From assembly GCA_030698225.1 (NCBI GenBank), contig JAUYNR010000054.1, forward strand, positions 1-53,901: a DNA stretch of 53,901 nt. The letters run 5' to 3'. Positions 30,023-39,587 of the stretch are shown in pieces. The position numbers and the translations under genes were made by a program. Origin of the DNA: Oxalobacteraceae bacterium (GTDB lineage: Bacteria > Pseudomonadota > Gammaproteobacteria > Burkholderiales > Burkholderiaceae_D). Numbering within the stretch: the stretch's first letter is position 1; the number at the start of each line of letters is the position of its first letter. The notes beneath the pieces are model-generated. The model saw only the letters and a program-made list of their open reading frames with translations. It did no database searches and had not been told where the DNA came from.

Positions 30023-30946
30023 TTAGAGTTGATGTGGCTGCAGGTAATCCCATAACTGCGCAACCAGGCGCTTGCCCGGTTTTTGGATCGTGGACTTTTC
30101 GCGGTACAGGCGAATTTCCATATCGGTTTCCCATCGCAGTTGCGGGCTATCGGCGCGCACCAGTTGCTGCTGCGCGAGTTCGTGAACGACTGCTGACTCC
30201 GGCAGGAATGCAATGCCATGACCTTCCAGCACCATCATCTTCAAGGCTTCCGCCGTCCCCGTCTCATAACATTTTTCCAGATGCAGCGCATTGATGGCAT
30301 CGGCCTGGATTAAGTCGACAATGCGGCCGAGATAGGCAGTGCTGGCATAGGACAAGTACGGCAGCGGTGCATTGGCACTTCCTGGCAATGCGAATTCTGC
30401 CCGGCCTGCCTGATCGCACCGGCTGTAGGCGCACAGTTTTTCGCACCCCACTATCATCATGTCATAGCGGGTGGCATCAAGCTGCAGCGGTTGCAGCGGA
30501 TGGTAAAAAGTCAGCAGCAAATCGCAACCGCCTTCGGATAACACCATCACTGCATCATGCACATTGGATGCCATCAGCCGCGCACTGAACGGGCCGATGC
30601 CGGATTTCAATCTTGTCAGCCATTTGGGCGTATAGGTCAGCGCAAGCGTATGGTGAACTGCAAAATCAATTGAAGATTGGGTGTTGGACCGATTCTCGCG
30701 CAACAACGCCCTGACATCGTTGATCTGGCCGAGCATGGCGATGGCCTGCTCATAAAACAAATGCCCTTCCCGCGTCAGGCTGGTGGGGAAGGAGGTGCGG
30801 TCGATCAGATCGGTGCCGATCCAGGCTTCAAGCGATTTAATGCGGCGCGAAAACGCCGATTGCGTAACATGACGCTGCTCTGCCGAGCGGCTGAAGCTAT
30901 GGGTTAGCGCCAGAGAAATGAAGTCCTCCAACCATTTACTTTCCAT
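30023..30946 (-). CDS. LysR-family transcriptional regulator (HypT-like)
   Basis: A 307-residue regulator with an N-terminal winged helix-turn-helix (about 4-62; FSRSAEQRHVTQSAFSRRIKSLE) and an effector domain. The opening ESKWLEDFISLALTHSFSRSAEQR and the segments LPYLSYASTAYLGRIVDLIQ and LEGHGIAFLPESAVVHEL resemble E. coli HypT (YjiE), the hypochlorite-responsive regulator, but the methionine or cysteine requirement of HypT cannot be judged here. It is encoded on the same strand just upstream of dppA, which suggests control of the dpp operon; no linking experiment is known to me. The divergent neighbour is the secreted DUF4124 gene. Confidence 0.85.
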   Translation of the reverse strand: MESKWLEDFISLALTHSFSRSAEQRHVTQSAFSRRIKSLEAWIGTDLIDRTSFPTSLTREGHLFYEQAIAMLGQINDVRALLRENRSNTQSSIDFAVHHTLALTYTPKWLTRLKSGIGPFSARLMASNVHDAVMVLSEGGCDLLLTFYHPLQPLQLDATRYDMMIVGCEKLCAYSRCDQAGRAEFALPGSANAPLPYLSYASTAYLGRIVDLIQADAINALHLEKCYETGTAEALKMMVLEGHGIAFLPESAVVHELAQQQLVRADSPQLRWETDMEIRLYREKSTIQKPGKRLVAQLWDYLQPHQL

Positions 30947-31118
30947 TGCACTGTATTTCTATATAATATTTCCGGTTGAAAGTATGGTTATGGCTGTAAT
31001 GAATTATAAGATGTAAATCAGCACCATAATCCCCCGGTTCAGATTCTTGTTTTCTCCCCGGCTTTCATCAGACCACCATCCAGCAACCCTCCGGTTGCCT
31101 GAATCAGCAAGGCTGACA

Positions 31119-31637
31119 ATGAACCACCTGTACCTCAAACGCATCACCGGATTCACCATTGCCAGCCTGGCATTCGGCCTGTCGCCCCATGCTCTTGCCC
31201 AGTATGTCTGGCTCGACGATAAAGGGGGAAAACAGTATTCCGACATGCCGCCGCCGATTGCAGTGCCAAACAGCCGGATCCTGAAATTTCCCGGCGCAGC
31301 AAGTCGGGCCCAGGCCCAGGGAGCGGTTTCAGCCGGGAGCGACAATACAGAGACAACGGCAAAAGCGAAGCTGCCGATGACAACCGCTGAAAAAAACGCC
31401 GACTTCCAGAAGCGCAGGATGGAACAAGCTGAAAAAGACCAGAAATCTGCCGACGAAGCGCAGAACGCGGCTGACAAGAGCAAGAATTGTGAACGCGCCA
31501 GCGCCTATCAGAAAGCGCTCGATTCCGGCCAGCGCATCTCGCGGCAGGAAAAAGACGGTCAGCGTGCGTATCTGAGCGATGCGCAGCGCGCCCAGGAATC
31601 GCGCGACACCAAGAGAATTCTCAGCGAATGCAAATGA
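31119..31637 (+). CDS. Secreted DUF4124-domain protein
   Basis: A 172-residue envelope protein of unknown function. The signal peptide (about 1-27: NHLYLKRITGFTIASLAFGL region, cut near ALAQ) is followed by QYVWLDDKGGKQYSDMPPP, the DUF4124 start, and then a long Ala/Lys/Glu-rich helical tail (about 85-172) with many Gln, Lys and Asp, likely coiled or extended. The open frame begins at 31047, but the ATG at 31119 has AAGG upstream and gives a proper signal peptide. It is transcribed alone between the LysR gene and ratB. Confidence 0.78.
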   Translation: MNHLYLKRITGFTIASLAFGLSPHALAQYVWLDDKGGKQYSDMPPPIAVPNSRILKFPGAASRAQAQGAVSAGSDNTETTAKAKLPMTTAEKNADFQKRRMEQAEKDQKSADEAQNAADKSKNCERASAYQKALDSGQRISRQEKDGQRAYLSDAQRAQESRDTKRILSECK

Positions 31638-31658
31638 ATGCTTGGCGGCGACCAGCCC

Positions 31659-31970
31659 TTACGGCACGGAGTTAGCATTCGATTTCGTATCGGCGCGCCG
31701 GCGGCGCGACTCTTTCGGGTCCGCAATCAGCGGCCGATAAATCTCGACCCGGTCGCCGTCCCGCAAGATTGCTTCCAAAGTCTTGAGTTTAGAGTAAACA
31801 CCAACACGGCAAGTCGATAAGTCGATTTCCGGCATCTCATCCAGAATTCCGCTTTGCACGATTGCTGCCTGCAAAGTGGTGCCAGGCGGCACACTGACGT
31901 CGCGCAATAGCTGAATTTCAGGTTTGGCGTAACACACCTGCACCTGTAAATTACCTGCTGGCTTATCCAT
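31659..31970 (-). CDS. ratB: RatB/RnfH-family ubiquitin-like protein
   Basis: A 103-residue protein of the RnfH/RatB (UPF0125) family with a ubiquitin-like beta-grasp fold. LQVQVCYAKPEIQLLRDVSVPPGTTLQAAI and GDRVEIYRPLIADPKESRRRRA are the family's start and end, the latter the usual basic finish. It overlaps the end of ratA by 8 bases, the same pairing as in E. coli, where the two genes lie divergent from smpB. Function of RatB is unclear; it is not needed for RatA toxicity there. The ATG at 31970 was chosen by fit to the family. Confidence 0.9.
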   Translation of the reverse strand: MDKPAGNLQVQVCYAKPEIQLLRDVSVPPGTTLQAAIVQSGILDEMPEIDLSTCRVGVYSKLKTLEAILRDGDRVEIYRPLIADPKESRRRRADTKSNANSVP

Positions 31971-32394
31971 ACGCAGTCTCCGCCCTCTTGCAAAACGAAT
32001 CGACGAAACTGTTGGCAATCATGCCGAATACCGGTCCGATGATTTTCTCCAGAATCCGGCCGGAAAACTCATATTGCAAGTCGAATTCAATCTTGCAGGC
32101 ATCTTCGCGCAGTGGCTTGAATACCCAGGCACCCTGCAAATGCTTGAACGGACCTTCCAGCAAGCACATTTTTATCGATGTCGGCTGGGTATGGATATTC
32201 TCCGTTGTGAACGACTGCTTGATGCCATGATAATGTATGGCGATGGTCGCAACCAGCCTGTCGGTTTCGCGCCCACGGACTTCGACACCGCCGCACCAGG
32301 GCAGGAAGCGTGGATAATCCTCCATCTTGTCGACCAGCGCGAACATCTGCTCGGCGCTATAACCTACAATCACTGATTTGTGTACAACTGCCAT
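31963..32394 (-). CDS. ratA: RatA: START/Coq10-like ribosome association toxin or ubiquinone-binding protein
   Basis: A 143-residue START-domain protein. [33 protein letters not shown] and [17 protein letters not shown] are the hallmarks of the RatA/Coq10 family. E. coli RatA blocks 70S ribosome assembly, whereas eukaryotic Coq10 helps ubiquinone; which of these roles applies here is open. It is divergently encoded from smpB with 58 bases between the start codons and overlaps ratB. The pair thus sits in the gene order conserved across proteobacteria. Confidence 0.9.
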   Translation of the reverse strand: MAVVHKSVIVGYSAEQMFALVDKMEDYPRFLPWCGGVEVRGRETDRLVATIAIHYHGIKQSFTTENIHTQPTSIKMCLLEGPFKHLQGAWVFKPLREDACKIEFDLQYEFSGRILEKIIGPVFGMIANSFVDSFCKRAETAYG

Positions 32395-32452
32395 CGAATC
32401 TCAACCATTTGATAAAATTACACGAATTTTAACCGACTCGCCGCCCCATCAC

Positions 32453-32902
32453 ATGACCATAGTTGATAACAGAAAAGCCTTCCATGACTACTTTATCGAG
32501 GACCGCTTCGAAGCTGGTGTTGTCCTGCATGGCTGGGAAGTCAAGGCGATACGCGCCGGACGGGTGCAGCTCAAGGAAGCCTACGTGGTGGTGCGCGATG
32601 GCGAAATTTTCCTGTTCGGCGCCCATATCAGCGCACTGCTGAGCGCATCCACCCATGTCCATCCGGAAGCCTTGCGCACGCGTAAGCTACTGCTCAATGC
32701 GGCCGAAATTAGCAAGCTGATCGGCAAGGTCGAACGCTCCGGCTACACCCTGGTGCCACTCAACCTGCATTTCGTGCGGGGGCGCGTCAAGTGCGAAATC
32801 GGGCTGGCCAAGGGCAAGAAGCAGCACGACAAGCGCGACACTGAAAAAACGCGCGATTGGCAGCGTGAGCAACAGCAAATCATGAAAACGCATCGGCGTT
32901 AA
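32453..32902 (+). CDS. smpB: SsrA-binding protein SmpB
   Basis: Binds tmRNA and brings it to stalled ribosomes during trans-translation. The 149-residue product has the beta-barrel with [31 protein letters not shown] and the C-terminal basic tail ending [28 protein letters not shown], which mimics the anticodon arm. The start at 32453 ([13 protein letters not shown]) matches homologues; the frame is open further to 32378, which overlaps ratA. No tmRNA gene was found in this window. Palindromic repeat copy B follows, before the convergent SPFH gene. Confidence 0.96.
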   Translation: MTIVDNRKAFHDYFIEDRFEAGVVLHGWEVKAIRAGRVQLKEAYVVVRDGEIFLFGAHISALLSASTHVHPEALRTRKLLLNAAEISKLIGKVERSGYTLVPLNLHFVRGRVKCEIGLAKGKKQHDKRDTEKTRDWQREQQQIMKTHRR

Positions 32903-32942
32903 GCATCAAAACAGGCGATCTGAAAGCAATATAAAATATGGC

Positions 32943-33001
32943 GGAGTATGCCAAAAAATATGGCATTTTCCGCAGTATTTTATTGCGACTGAATTTAATA
33001 C
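32943..33001. repeat. Dispersed palindromic repeat, copy B
   Basis: Begins GGAGTATGCCAAAAAATA and continues TGGCATTTTCCGCAG, then TTTTATTGCG. ATGCCA (32948-32953) pairs with TGGCAT (32961-32966), and the outer GCGGA at 32941 pairs with TCCGC at 32969-32973. It lies between convergent smpB and the SPFH gene and may end both transcripts. Confidence 0.65.
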
Positions 33002-33076
33002 AAGAGCGTGTATATGGTCATGATCCGGGTAGCCATTCAGATTGGCAGTCAATCCGGACCTGGCTGCCACCATCCA

Positions 33077-34003
33077 TCAGGATTTCTGCTGTGACTTGAC
33101 GACCTGCATCGCGCTGGCAATCAAACCGCTGATATCGCTCATATTAGCCGGAACGATAATCGAATTATTGGTCTTGGCCAGATTGGCAAAAGCGCTGACA
33201 TATTGCTCGGCCACCTTAAGATTCACCGCATCCGCGCCACCCGGCTCCCGGATCGCCGCCGCAGTCTTGCGAATTGCATCTGCGTTCGCCTCGGCCAAGG
33301 CGACGATCGCTTTGGCCTGACCTTCTGCCCGGTTAATCGACGCTTGCTTTTCGCCTTCTGACTTGGCAATCGATGCTTCGCGCTCACCGGTTGCGATATT
33401 GATCTGCTCTTGCTTGCGCCCTTCGGAAGCGGCGATCAAGGCCCGTTTTTCACGCTCGGCAGTAATCTGGGCCTGCATCGAATGCAGAATTTCCTTGGGC
33501 GGCGTCAAGTCCTTGATCTCGTAGCGCAATACCTTCACGCCCCAGTTCGCTGCCGATTCATCGATTGAGCTGACGATGCTCTGATTGATGTGATTGCGTT
33601 CTTCGAAGGTCTTGTCCAGTTCCATCTTGCCGATCACGCTACGCAGCGTGGTTTGCGCCAGTTGCGACACGGCGGCGATGTAGTTTGAAGAACCATACGA
33701 AGCGCGCATCGGGTCGGTCACCTGAAAATACAGGATGCCATCGACTTCCAGTTGCGTATTGTCTTTTGTGATGCACACCTGACTGGGAACATCCAACGGG
33801 ATTTCCTTCAGCGAATGCTTGTAGGCGACGCGGTCGATGAACGGCAAAACGATGTTCAGGCCTGGCGCCAGCGTGCTGTGGTACTTGCCAAAACGCTCGA
33901 CCACCCAGGCATTCTGCTGCGGCACCACATTGATGGTCTTGACCACAAAAATAATCGCCAGAACGAACAGGATGAGGGAAATGCTGCCGAAATCAAATGC
34001 CAT
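33077..34003 (-). CDS. qmcA: SPFH/Band 7 (stomatin-like, QmcA/paraslipin) membrane protein
   Basis: A 308-residue protein with an N-terminal membrane anchor (FGSISLILFVLAIIFVVKTIN), then the SPFH domain (VVPQQNAWVVERFGKYHSTLAPGLN, VTDPMRASYGSSNYIAAVSQLAQTTLRSVIGKMELD). A long charged helix follows (about 165-260; EREKRALIAASEGRKQEQ, EGEKQASINRAEGQAKAIV), which oligomerises into rings. These proteins organise membrane microdomains and protease complexes. An NfeD gene ends 10 bases upstream, the usual SPFH-NfeD pairing as in E. coli qmcA-ybbJ. The ATG used is within the frame that opens at a TTG at 34036. Confidence 0.9.
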   Translation of the reverse strand: MAFDFGSISLILFVLAIIFVVKTINVVPQQNAWVVERFGKYHSTLAPGLNIVLPFIDRVAYKHSLKEIPLDVPSQVCITKDNTQLEVDGILYFQVTDPMRASYGSSNYIAAVSQLAQTTLRSVIGKMELDKTFEERNHINQSIVSSIDESAANWGVKVLRYEIKDLTPPKEILHSMQAQITAEREKRALIAASEGRKQEQINIATGEREASIAKSEGEKQASINRAEGQAKAIVALAEANADAIRKTAAAIREPGGADAVNLKVAEQYVSAFANLAKTNNSIIVPANMSDISGLIASAMQVVKSQQKS

Positions 34004-34013
34004 GGTGCGTCCT

Positions 34014-34442
34014 TTAGGTAACGGTATTATCGACAATCAAGTGACTGCCACGTATTTCACGAATGATAAAAGTGCCTGCAACTGCCACTGCGCCCGGCAT
34101 CAGTTCGAGGTCCCACATTGCACCTCGGTACATCACGCGCGCACTATTGCCCCGCCATTGTCCGACATACACGGTTTGCCCGATATCGAGATTGACATTC
34201 GGATCGCGTGCGGCGGGCAGTTTGCGCTGCTTTGCAAAACTGCTTTTGCGCAATAAATACGTGGCGATTGCTCCCGCAATTGCCGCGATCGCCATTTGCA
34301 GCGAAAAAACGAAGCCGACCAAAGCTGCCGCGCCACCCGCCAGCGCCCCCAAGGCAATCATCAGCAGGTAAAACGTGCCGCTGAATATTTCTGAAATGAC
34401 AAGAATTCCCGCCATGCCAAACCAGATCATCCAGTCATCCAT
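34014..34442 (-). CDS. NfeD-like membrane protein
   Basis: A 142-residue inner-membrane protein with two or three membrane helices at the N-terminus (WMIWFGMAGILVISEIFSGTFYLLMIALGALAGGAAALVGF, about 5-55) and a small OB-fold C-terminal domain (about 85-142; NVNLDIGQTVYVGQWRGNSARVMYRGAMWDLEL). It is the short form without a protease domain. AAGGAG lies 6 bases before the ATG at 34442. It is encoded directly upstream of the SPFH gene, and the two products are expected to work together in the membrane. No other partner gene is adjacent. Confidence 0.9.
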   Translation of the reverse strand: MDDWMIWFGMAGILVISEIFSGTFYLLMIALGALAGGAAALVGFVFSLQMAIAAIAGAIATYLLRKSSFAKQRKLPAARDPNVNLDIGQTVYVGQWRGNSARVMYRGAMWDLELMPGAVAVAGTFIIREIRGSHLIVDNTVT

Positions 34443-34519
34443 CGGATACTCCTTTTGTGTGTAGCGTAAAATCAATCATCAAGGTCAGTTGGCCTATGGA
34501 AACAGACCCATCATAAGCC

Positions 34520-34550
34520 AAAAAAAACGCGAGCACTTGGCTCGCGTTTT
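34520..34550 (-). terminator. Intrinsic terminator of ppsA
   Basis: On the minus strand the stem AAAACGCGAG pairs with CTCGCGTTTT (34541-34550 with 34524-34533) around a 7-base loop, followed by a run of eight T. It lies 17 bases beyond the ppsA stop. Confidence 0.85.
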
Positions 34551-34566
34551 CAGTCTTACAATAAAT

Positions 34567-36993
34567 TTACTTGACCGCAGCCAGCGCCTGCCAAGTGTCG
34601 ATCACGGTATCCGGGTTGAGCGAAATCGACTCAATACCCTGTTTCATCAGCCACTCGGCAAAATCCGGGTGATCAGACGGACCCTGACCGCAGATCCCGA
34701 TATATTTCCCTTGTGCGCGACAGGCGGCAATTGCCTGCGAGAGCAAGGCAAGCACCGCGGGATCGCGCTCATCGAAATCGGCTGCCAGCAATTCCATGCC
34801 GGAATCCCGATCCAGGCCCAGCGTGAGCTGGGTCAGGTCGTTGGAACCGATCGAGAAGCCGTCAAAATGCTCGAGGAACTGTTCAGCCAGAATCGCATTT
34901 GATGGCACTTCGCACATCATGATGACGCGCAAGCCATCCTGGCCGCGCTTGAGGCCGTTCTTGCCCAGCAAGCCGATGACTTTTTCGGCCTGTCCCAGCG
35001 TGCGCACGAAAGGAATCATGATCTCGACGTTGGTCAAGCCCATCTCGTTGCGTACCCGCTTCATCGCCAGGCATTCCATTTCAAATGCTTCGGCAAAATC
35101 GTCGGCCAGATAGCGCGCAGCGCCACGGAAGCCCAGCATTGGATTTTCTTCGTCCGGCTCGTAACGCGAGCCGCCGATCAGTTTCTTGTACTCATTCGAC
35201 TTGAAGTCGGACATCCGCACAATCACCGGCTTTGGCCAGAAAGCGGCCGCGATAGTGGCGATTCCTTCGGCCAACTTGTCGACATAAAATGCCTTCGGCG
35301 AAGCGTGACCGCGCGCCACCGATTCAACCGCCTTCTTCAGCGAAGCATCGATATTCGGATACTCCAGAATCGCCTTCGGATGGACGCCGATATTGTTGTT
35401 GATGATGAACTCAAGCCGCGCCAGGCCGACACCGGCATTCGGAATCGATTGAAAATCAAACGCCAGTTGCGGATTGCCGACGTTCATCATGATCTTCAGC
35501 GGCAGGTTCGGCAATTCGCCGCGTGCCACTTCGGTGACTTCCGTTTCCAGCAGGCCATCATAGATTTTGCCTTCATCGCCTTCGGCACAGGATACCGTGA
35601 CCAGTGTGCCTTCCTTGAGCAGTTCGGTCGCATCGCCGCAGCCGACTACCGCAGGAACGCCCAGCTCACGCGCAATGATCGCCGCGTGGCAGGTGCGCCC
35701 GCCGCGGTTGGTAACGATGGCGGCCGCCCGTTTCATTACCGGTTCCCAGTTCGGATCGGTCATGTCGGTGACCAGGACATCGCCGGGCTGGACCCGTTCC
35801 ATATCGGCAGAATCGTGAATCACGCGCACCGGACCGGCACCAATTTTCTGCCCGATCGCACGACCGCAAGCCAATACCGTACCGGTGCCCCTGAGCTTGA
35901 AGCGCTGCTGGGCATCGGTTTCTTTCTGTTGCGACTTTACCGTTTCCGGGCGCGCCTGCAGGATGTACAACTTGCCGTCGCGGCCGTCCTTGCCCCACTC
36001 GATATCCATCGGTCGCTGGTAATGGTTTTCGATGATGACAGCATATTTGGCCAATTCAACGATTTCCTGGTCGTTCAGGGAATAGCGGTTGCGCAGTTCG
36101 ATGGGCACATCCACGGTCCTGACCGAGCGGCCGGCCTTGGCTTCTCCGGTGAATTCCATCTTCAGCAGTTTGGAACCGATATTGCGGCGAATCACCGGCG
36201 ATTTTCCCAGCTGCAGCATCGGCTTGTGGACATAGAACTCGTCCGGATTGACCGCGCCCTGCACCACCGTTTCGCCCAGACCGTAACTGGAGGTGATAAA
36301 AACCACATCCTTGAAGCCCGATTCGGTATCGAGCGTGAACATCACGCCAGCCGCGCCGAGGTCGGAGCGCACCATCCGCTGCACGCCGGCAGACAAGGCC
36401 ACTTCGGCATGCGTGAATCCCTTGTGGACGCGGTAGGAAATGGCGCGGTCGTTATACAGCGAAGCGAACACATGCTTCATTGCTTCGAGAATATTGTCGA
36501 TGCCGACCACGTTCAGGAAAGTCTCCTGCTGGCCGGCAAAAGATGCATCTGGTAAATCTTCAGCGGTTGCCGAGGACCGGACCGCGAACGACATTTCACT
36601 TGACGAATCAGCTACAAGTTGTTGATAAAAATCGTTAATTTCATTTTCAAGCCGTGGCTGGAACGGTGTATCGACGATCCACTGGCGGATTTCGGCGCCG
36701 GCCTGGGCCAAGGCCCGGACATCGTCGATGTCCAGGCTGGACAAGCGCTGCGCAATGCGGTCGGCCAGCGTCTGGCCGCCGTTTGCGCTATATGACAGAA
36801 AATCCCGAAAAGCCTGGGCGGTCGTGGCAAAGCCGCCCGGCACGCGCACTCCCGCGCCTGCCAATTGGCTGATCATTTCGCCTAATGATGCGTTTTTTCC
36901 GCCGACGGCGTCGACATCCGTCATCCGCAAATGTTCAAATGAAGCTACGTAAGTGGCCTCCGTGGACAGCTCTGCAAGTATTGCGTTGGACAT
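34567..36993 (-). CDS. ppsA: Phosphoenolpyruvate synthase
   Basis: Converts pyruvate and ATP to phosphoenolpyruvate, AMP and phosphate, feeding gluconeogenesis. The 808 residues follow the family plan: an N-terminal ATP-grasp ([39 protein letters not shown]), the swivelling phosphohistidine domain with [21 protein letters not shown] (His near residue 434), and the C-terminal PEP-utilising barrel with [20 protein letters not shown] and [15 protein letters not shown]. It is divergent from ppsR, whose product regulates it by reversible phosphorylation. A strong terminator follows. Confidence 0.97.
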   Translation of the reverse strand: MSNAILAELSTEATYVASFEHLRMTDVDAVGGKNASLGEMISQLAGAGVRVPGGFATTAQAFRDFLSYSANGGQTLADRIAQRLSSLDIDDVRALAQAGAEIRQWIVDTPFQPRLENEINDFYQQLVADSSSEMSFAVRSSATAEDLPDASFAGQQETFLNVVGIDNILEAMKHVFASLYNDRAISYRVHKGFTHAEVALSAGVQRMVRSDLGAAGVMFTLDTESGFKDVVFITSSYGLGETVVQGAVNPDEFYVHKPMLQLGKSPVIRRNIGSKLLKMEFTGEAKAGRSVRTVDVPIELRNRYSLNDQEIVELAKYAVIIENHYQRPMDIEWGKDGRDGKLYILQARPETVKSQQKETDAQQRFKLRGTGTVLACGRAIGQKIGAGPVRVIHDSADMERVQPGDVLVTDMTDPNWEPVMKRAAAIVTNRGGRTCHAAIIARELGVPAVVGCGDATELLKEGTLVTVSCAEGDEGKIYDGLLETEVTEVARGELPNLPLKIMMNVGNPQLAFDFQSIPNAGVGLARLEFIINNNIGVHPKAILEYPNIDASLKKAVESVARGHASPKAFYVDKLAEGIATIAAAFWPKPVIVRMSDFKSNEYKKLIGGSRYEPDEENPMLGFRGAARYLADDFAEAFEMECLAMKRVRNEMGLTNVEIMIPFVRTLGQAEKVIGLLGKNGLKRGQDGLRVIMMCEVPSNAILAEQFLEHFDGFSIGSNDLTQLTLGLDRDSGMELLAADFDERDPAVLALLSQAIAACRAQGKYIGICGQGPSDHPDFAEWLMKQGIESISLNPDTVIDTWQALAAVK

Positions 36994-37166
36994 AACAACC
37001 TCTAGTTTGATGATAAGAAATCTTCGTGCGCATCTTCATTGATCCCTGCTTTTTGTTATTCTTCTGAGAGCAACTCGATTAAACCCAATCTGCCCATTTT
37101 ACATGCTGCGATTGGTTTTTATCTGCAAGCACTCTATTTTTAGCGCAACCACTCTGTTAAGGACCC

Positions 37167-38015
37167 ATGCCAGATACCCTGATCATTCAGCCTGCAGCAT
37201 TCGATCGCACCGTGTTTTTCGTCTCCGACGGCACCGGCATCACTGCCGAAACTTTCGGCCATGCTGTGCTGACCCAGTTCAACCTGCGCTTCAAGCAGGT
37301 GCGCCTGCCCTTCATTGACGATCTGGACAAGGCGCATCGCGCTGCCGGCAGAATCAATGAATCCTTTGCGCAGGAGGGCAAACGCCCGATCATTTTCTCC
37401 ACGCTGGTCAAGGGCGACCTTTCGCAGATCATTCGCAATACCAAATGCATGTATATGGACCTGATCCAGACCTTCGTCGGTCCGCTGGAACAGGAACTCG
37501 GGGTCAAATCGACCCACACCATCGGTCGCAGTCACAACATTGCCAATTCGGAAGAATACAAAAACCGCATCGAGGCGATCAATTTCTCGCTGATCCACGA
37601 TGACGGCCAGTCGCACAAGAACCTGTCGACCGCCGACGTGATCCTGGTCGGCGTATCGCGATCGGGGAAAACCCCGACCAGCCTGTTTCTGGCGATGCAA
37701 TACGGCATCAAGGCGGCGAACTATCCGCTGATACCGGAAGACTTTGAGCGCGGCAAATTTCCTTCGGCCCTGCTGGCGTACAAGTCCAAGATTTTCGGCC
37801 TGAGCATTACGCCGGAACGATTAAGCGAGATCCGCAACGAGCGCCGTCCCGGCAGCAAGTATGCGGCCCTGGCAAACTGCCGCTACGAGGTCAACGAAGC
37901 GGAGGCGATGATGAAGCGGGAAGGAATCCGCTGGTTATCGTCCACCACCAAATCGATAGAAGAGATCTCGAGCACGATTTTGCAGGAAGTGAAACTGGAG
38001 AAGCGGGTCTACTGA
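37167..38015 (+). CDS. ppsR: Phosphoenolpyruvate synthase regulatory protein (bifunctional kinase/pyrophosphorylase, DUF299)
   Basis: Switches PpsA off by ADP-dependent phosphorylation of a threonine and on again by phosphate-dependent dephosphorylation. The 282 residues include FFVSDGTGITAETFGHAVL at the N-terminus and the P-loop VGVSRSGKTPTSLFLA (about 161-176). A further family segment, KFPSALLAYKSKIFGLSITPERL, follows. AAGGA precedes the ATG. It is divergent from its target gene with 173 bases between the start codons, a common order in betaproteobacteria. The C-terminus is intact. Confidence 0.96.
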   Translation: MPDTLIIQPAAFDRTVFFVSDGTGITAETFGHAVLTQFNLRFKQVRLPFIDDLDKAHRAAGRINESFAQEGKRPIIFSTLVKGDLSQIIRNTKCMYMDLIQTFVGPLEQELGVKSTHTIGRSHNIANSEEYKNRIEAINFSLIHDDGQSHKNLSTADVILVGVSRSGKTPTSLFLAMQYGIKAANYPLIPEDFERGKFPSALLAYKSKIFGLSITPERLSEIRNERRPGSKYAALANCRYEVNEAEAMMKREGIRWLSSTTKSIEEISSTILQEVKLEKRVY

Positions 38016-38080
38016 GGAGTCGGGAAAATATTGTCGTGTGTAACCAGTAGCCCAGGCACGCAGGCTTGCGCGTCTTAAAA

Positions 38081-38863
38081 TTAGCGTCTTTGCCTGAGTT
38101 GCTCAAAAAAACAGACTGCCGCACTGGCTGCCACATTCAGGGACTCCATCCGACCGAGATGCGGAATCCCGACCTGGTGTGTGGTCAGGGCCGTCAACTG
38201 GTCGGAAATTCCCTGCCCTTCGTGACCGAACAACCAGGCCACAGGTTGCTGTAAATCGATATCGTAAATGGTCGCTTCTGCATGGGAACTGGTTGCCAGC
38301 ACCGCTATGGTTGCAGATTGCAATAATTGCACCAGATCGACATCTTCGATAATGCGCAGCAGAAAGTGCGCGCCCATCCCGGCCCGCAATACTTTCGGCG
38401 ACCAGGCGAAGGCGGTGCCGGCGCTGCAAAAGACATCGGTAATTCCTGCTGCTGCGGCGCTGCGCAGAATCGAGCCGAGATTGCCCGGATCCTGCAATCG
38501 GTCCAGCAGCACCGCGTTGCCCGACAAGCGCAATGACGCATCGCGCGCCGGCGTACCGATCACGAACAGCAGACCGACCCCATGTTCGACCTGGCTAATG
38601 GTTTTGAACAGCGCGTCGGGCAGCACGATGCATTGCGCGCCGCCCTGTTCGCAACGCAGCAGGATAGGTGCGACTTCCTGCAGCGACAGCGCGCTATCGC
38701 TGACAACGCACAAGGGCGGCACGCCGAGCTGCGCCAGATAGACTTCACACAAATGCACGCCGTCGAGCAGCGTGCGCTGGGCCCGGCGCCTGGCTTGCGA
38801 ACTGGTCGCCAGTTGCTTGAGCTCCTTATAGAGCGGATTATCGCGTGAAGAAATCGGCTTCAT
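38081..38863 (-). CDS. TrmH/SpoU-family RNA 2'-O-methyltransferase
   Basis: Uses S-adenosylmethionine to methylate a ribose in tRNA or rRNA. The 260-residue product has a short N-terminal RNA-binding domain (about 1-105; [20 protein letters not shown]) and a SPOUT knot domain with motifs [23 protein letters not shown] (motif 1), [10 protein letters not shown] (motif 2) and [19 protein letters not shown] (motif 3). The target RNA cannot be deduced. It overlaps rnhB by 4 bases (ATGA), so it is the last gene of the long envelope-translation train, convergent with ppsR. Confidence 0.92.
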   Translation of the reverse strand: MKPISSRDNPLYKELKQLATSSQARRRAQRTLLDGVHLCEVYLAQLGVPPLCVVSDSALSLQEVAPILLRCEQGGAQCIVLPDALFKTISQVEHGVGLLFVIGTPARDASLRLSGNAVLLDRLQDPGNLGSILRSAAAAGITDVFCSAGTAFAWSPKVLRAGMGAHFLLRIIEDVDLVQLLQSATIAVLATSSHAEATIYDIDLQQPVAWLFGHEGQGISDQLTALTTHQVGIPHLGRMESLNVAASAAVCFFEQLRQRR

Positions 38864-39486
38864 GGATGCTCCGCAGCGAGCAATGCGCGTACCGGCGCAT
38901 ACGATTTGCGATGCACTGGCGACACCCCATGTTCGCGCAACCGGGCCAGATGCAAGGCAGTCGGATAGCCCTTGTGCTGGTCAAATGCATACTGCGGAAA
39001 TTGTTGATGCAGCGTGAGCAATGCGGCATCGCGTGCGGTTTTGGCCAGAATCGAGGCGGCCGAAATGGCCGGCACCTTGTCGTCGCCCTGGATGATCGCC
39101 TCGCAGCGCATCATCATCGCCGGACAGCGATTGCCATCGATTAGCGCCAGCGTCGGCTGGACCGATAGCCCATCGACTGCACGGCGCATCGCCAGCATCG
39201 TGGCTTGCAGAATATTCAGCCGGTCGATTTCTTCCTCCGAGCACTGGGCAATCGACCAGGCCAGCGCATGCTGCCTGATCTGGAGCGCCAGCGCGTCGCG
39301 CCGCGCCGCGGTCAGTTTCTTTGAATCGCGCAAGCCTGCGATCGGGTTGTCCGGGTCGAGAATGACGGCGGCTGCGAACACCGGGCCCGCCAGCGGACCG
39401 CGTCCAGCTTCATCGACGCCGCACATCAACGCATCTTCGACATCAAATGCAAATACGGATTGTTCGGGGTTTTGCACTGTGCTCAC
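38860..39486 (-). CDS. rnhB: Ribonuclease HII
   Basis: Cuts RNA in RNA-DNA hybrids and starts ribonucleotide excision repair. The 208-residue product has the catalytic pair Asp25-Glu26 in [28 protein letters not shown], and the later Asp residues in ALIDGNRCP and [10 protein letters not shown]. The start is GTG at 39486, giving about 20 residues before the motif; an internal ATG just before CGVDEAGRG is also possible. It follows lpxB across palindromic repeat copy C and overlaps the methyltransferase start. Confidence 0.93.
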   Translation of the reverse strand: MSTVQNPEQSVFAFDVEDALMCGVDEAGRGPLAGPVFAAAVILDPDNPIAGLRDSKKLTAARRDALALQIRQHALAWSIAQCSEEEIDRLNILQATMLAMRRAVDGLSVQPTLALIDGNRCPAMMMRCEAIIQGDDKVPAISAASILAKTARDAALLTLHQQFPQYAFDQHKGYPTALHLARLREHGVSPVHRKSYAPVRALLAAEHP

Positions 39487-39517
39487 TATAAATTAATCCG
39501 GAAAAATAATAAATCAG

Positions 39518-39587
39518 GGAGTATGGCAAAAAATACTGTCACTTCCGCATATGTTTATTGCGGCAGTAAAAAATACGGCAGTTAGTA
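39518..39587. repeat. Dispersed palindromic repeat, copy C
   Basis: Begins GGAGTATGGCAAAAAATACT, then ACTTCCGC, TTTATTGCGGCAGT and AAAAAATACGGCAGT, the same order of blocks as copies A and B. It fills the gap between lpxB and rnhB, which are co-directional, and abuts the lpxB stop codon. Confidence 0.6.

Noticed and set aside
31659..32394. ratAB as a dedicated toxin-antitoxin system
   Set aside because: The pair is a widely conserved neighbour of smpB with housekeeping character; RatB is not an established antitoxin for RatA, so it is not claimed as a novel system.
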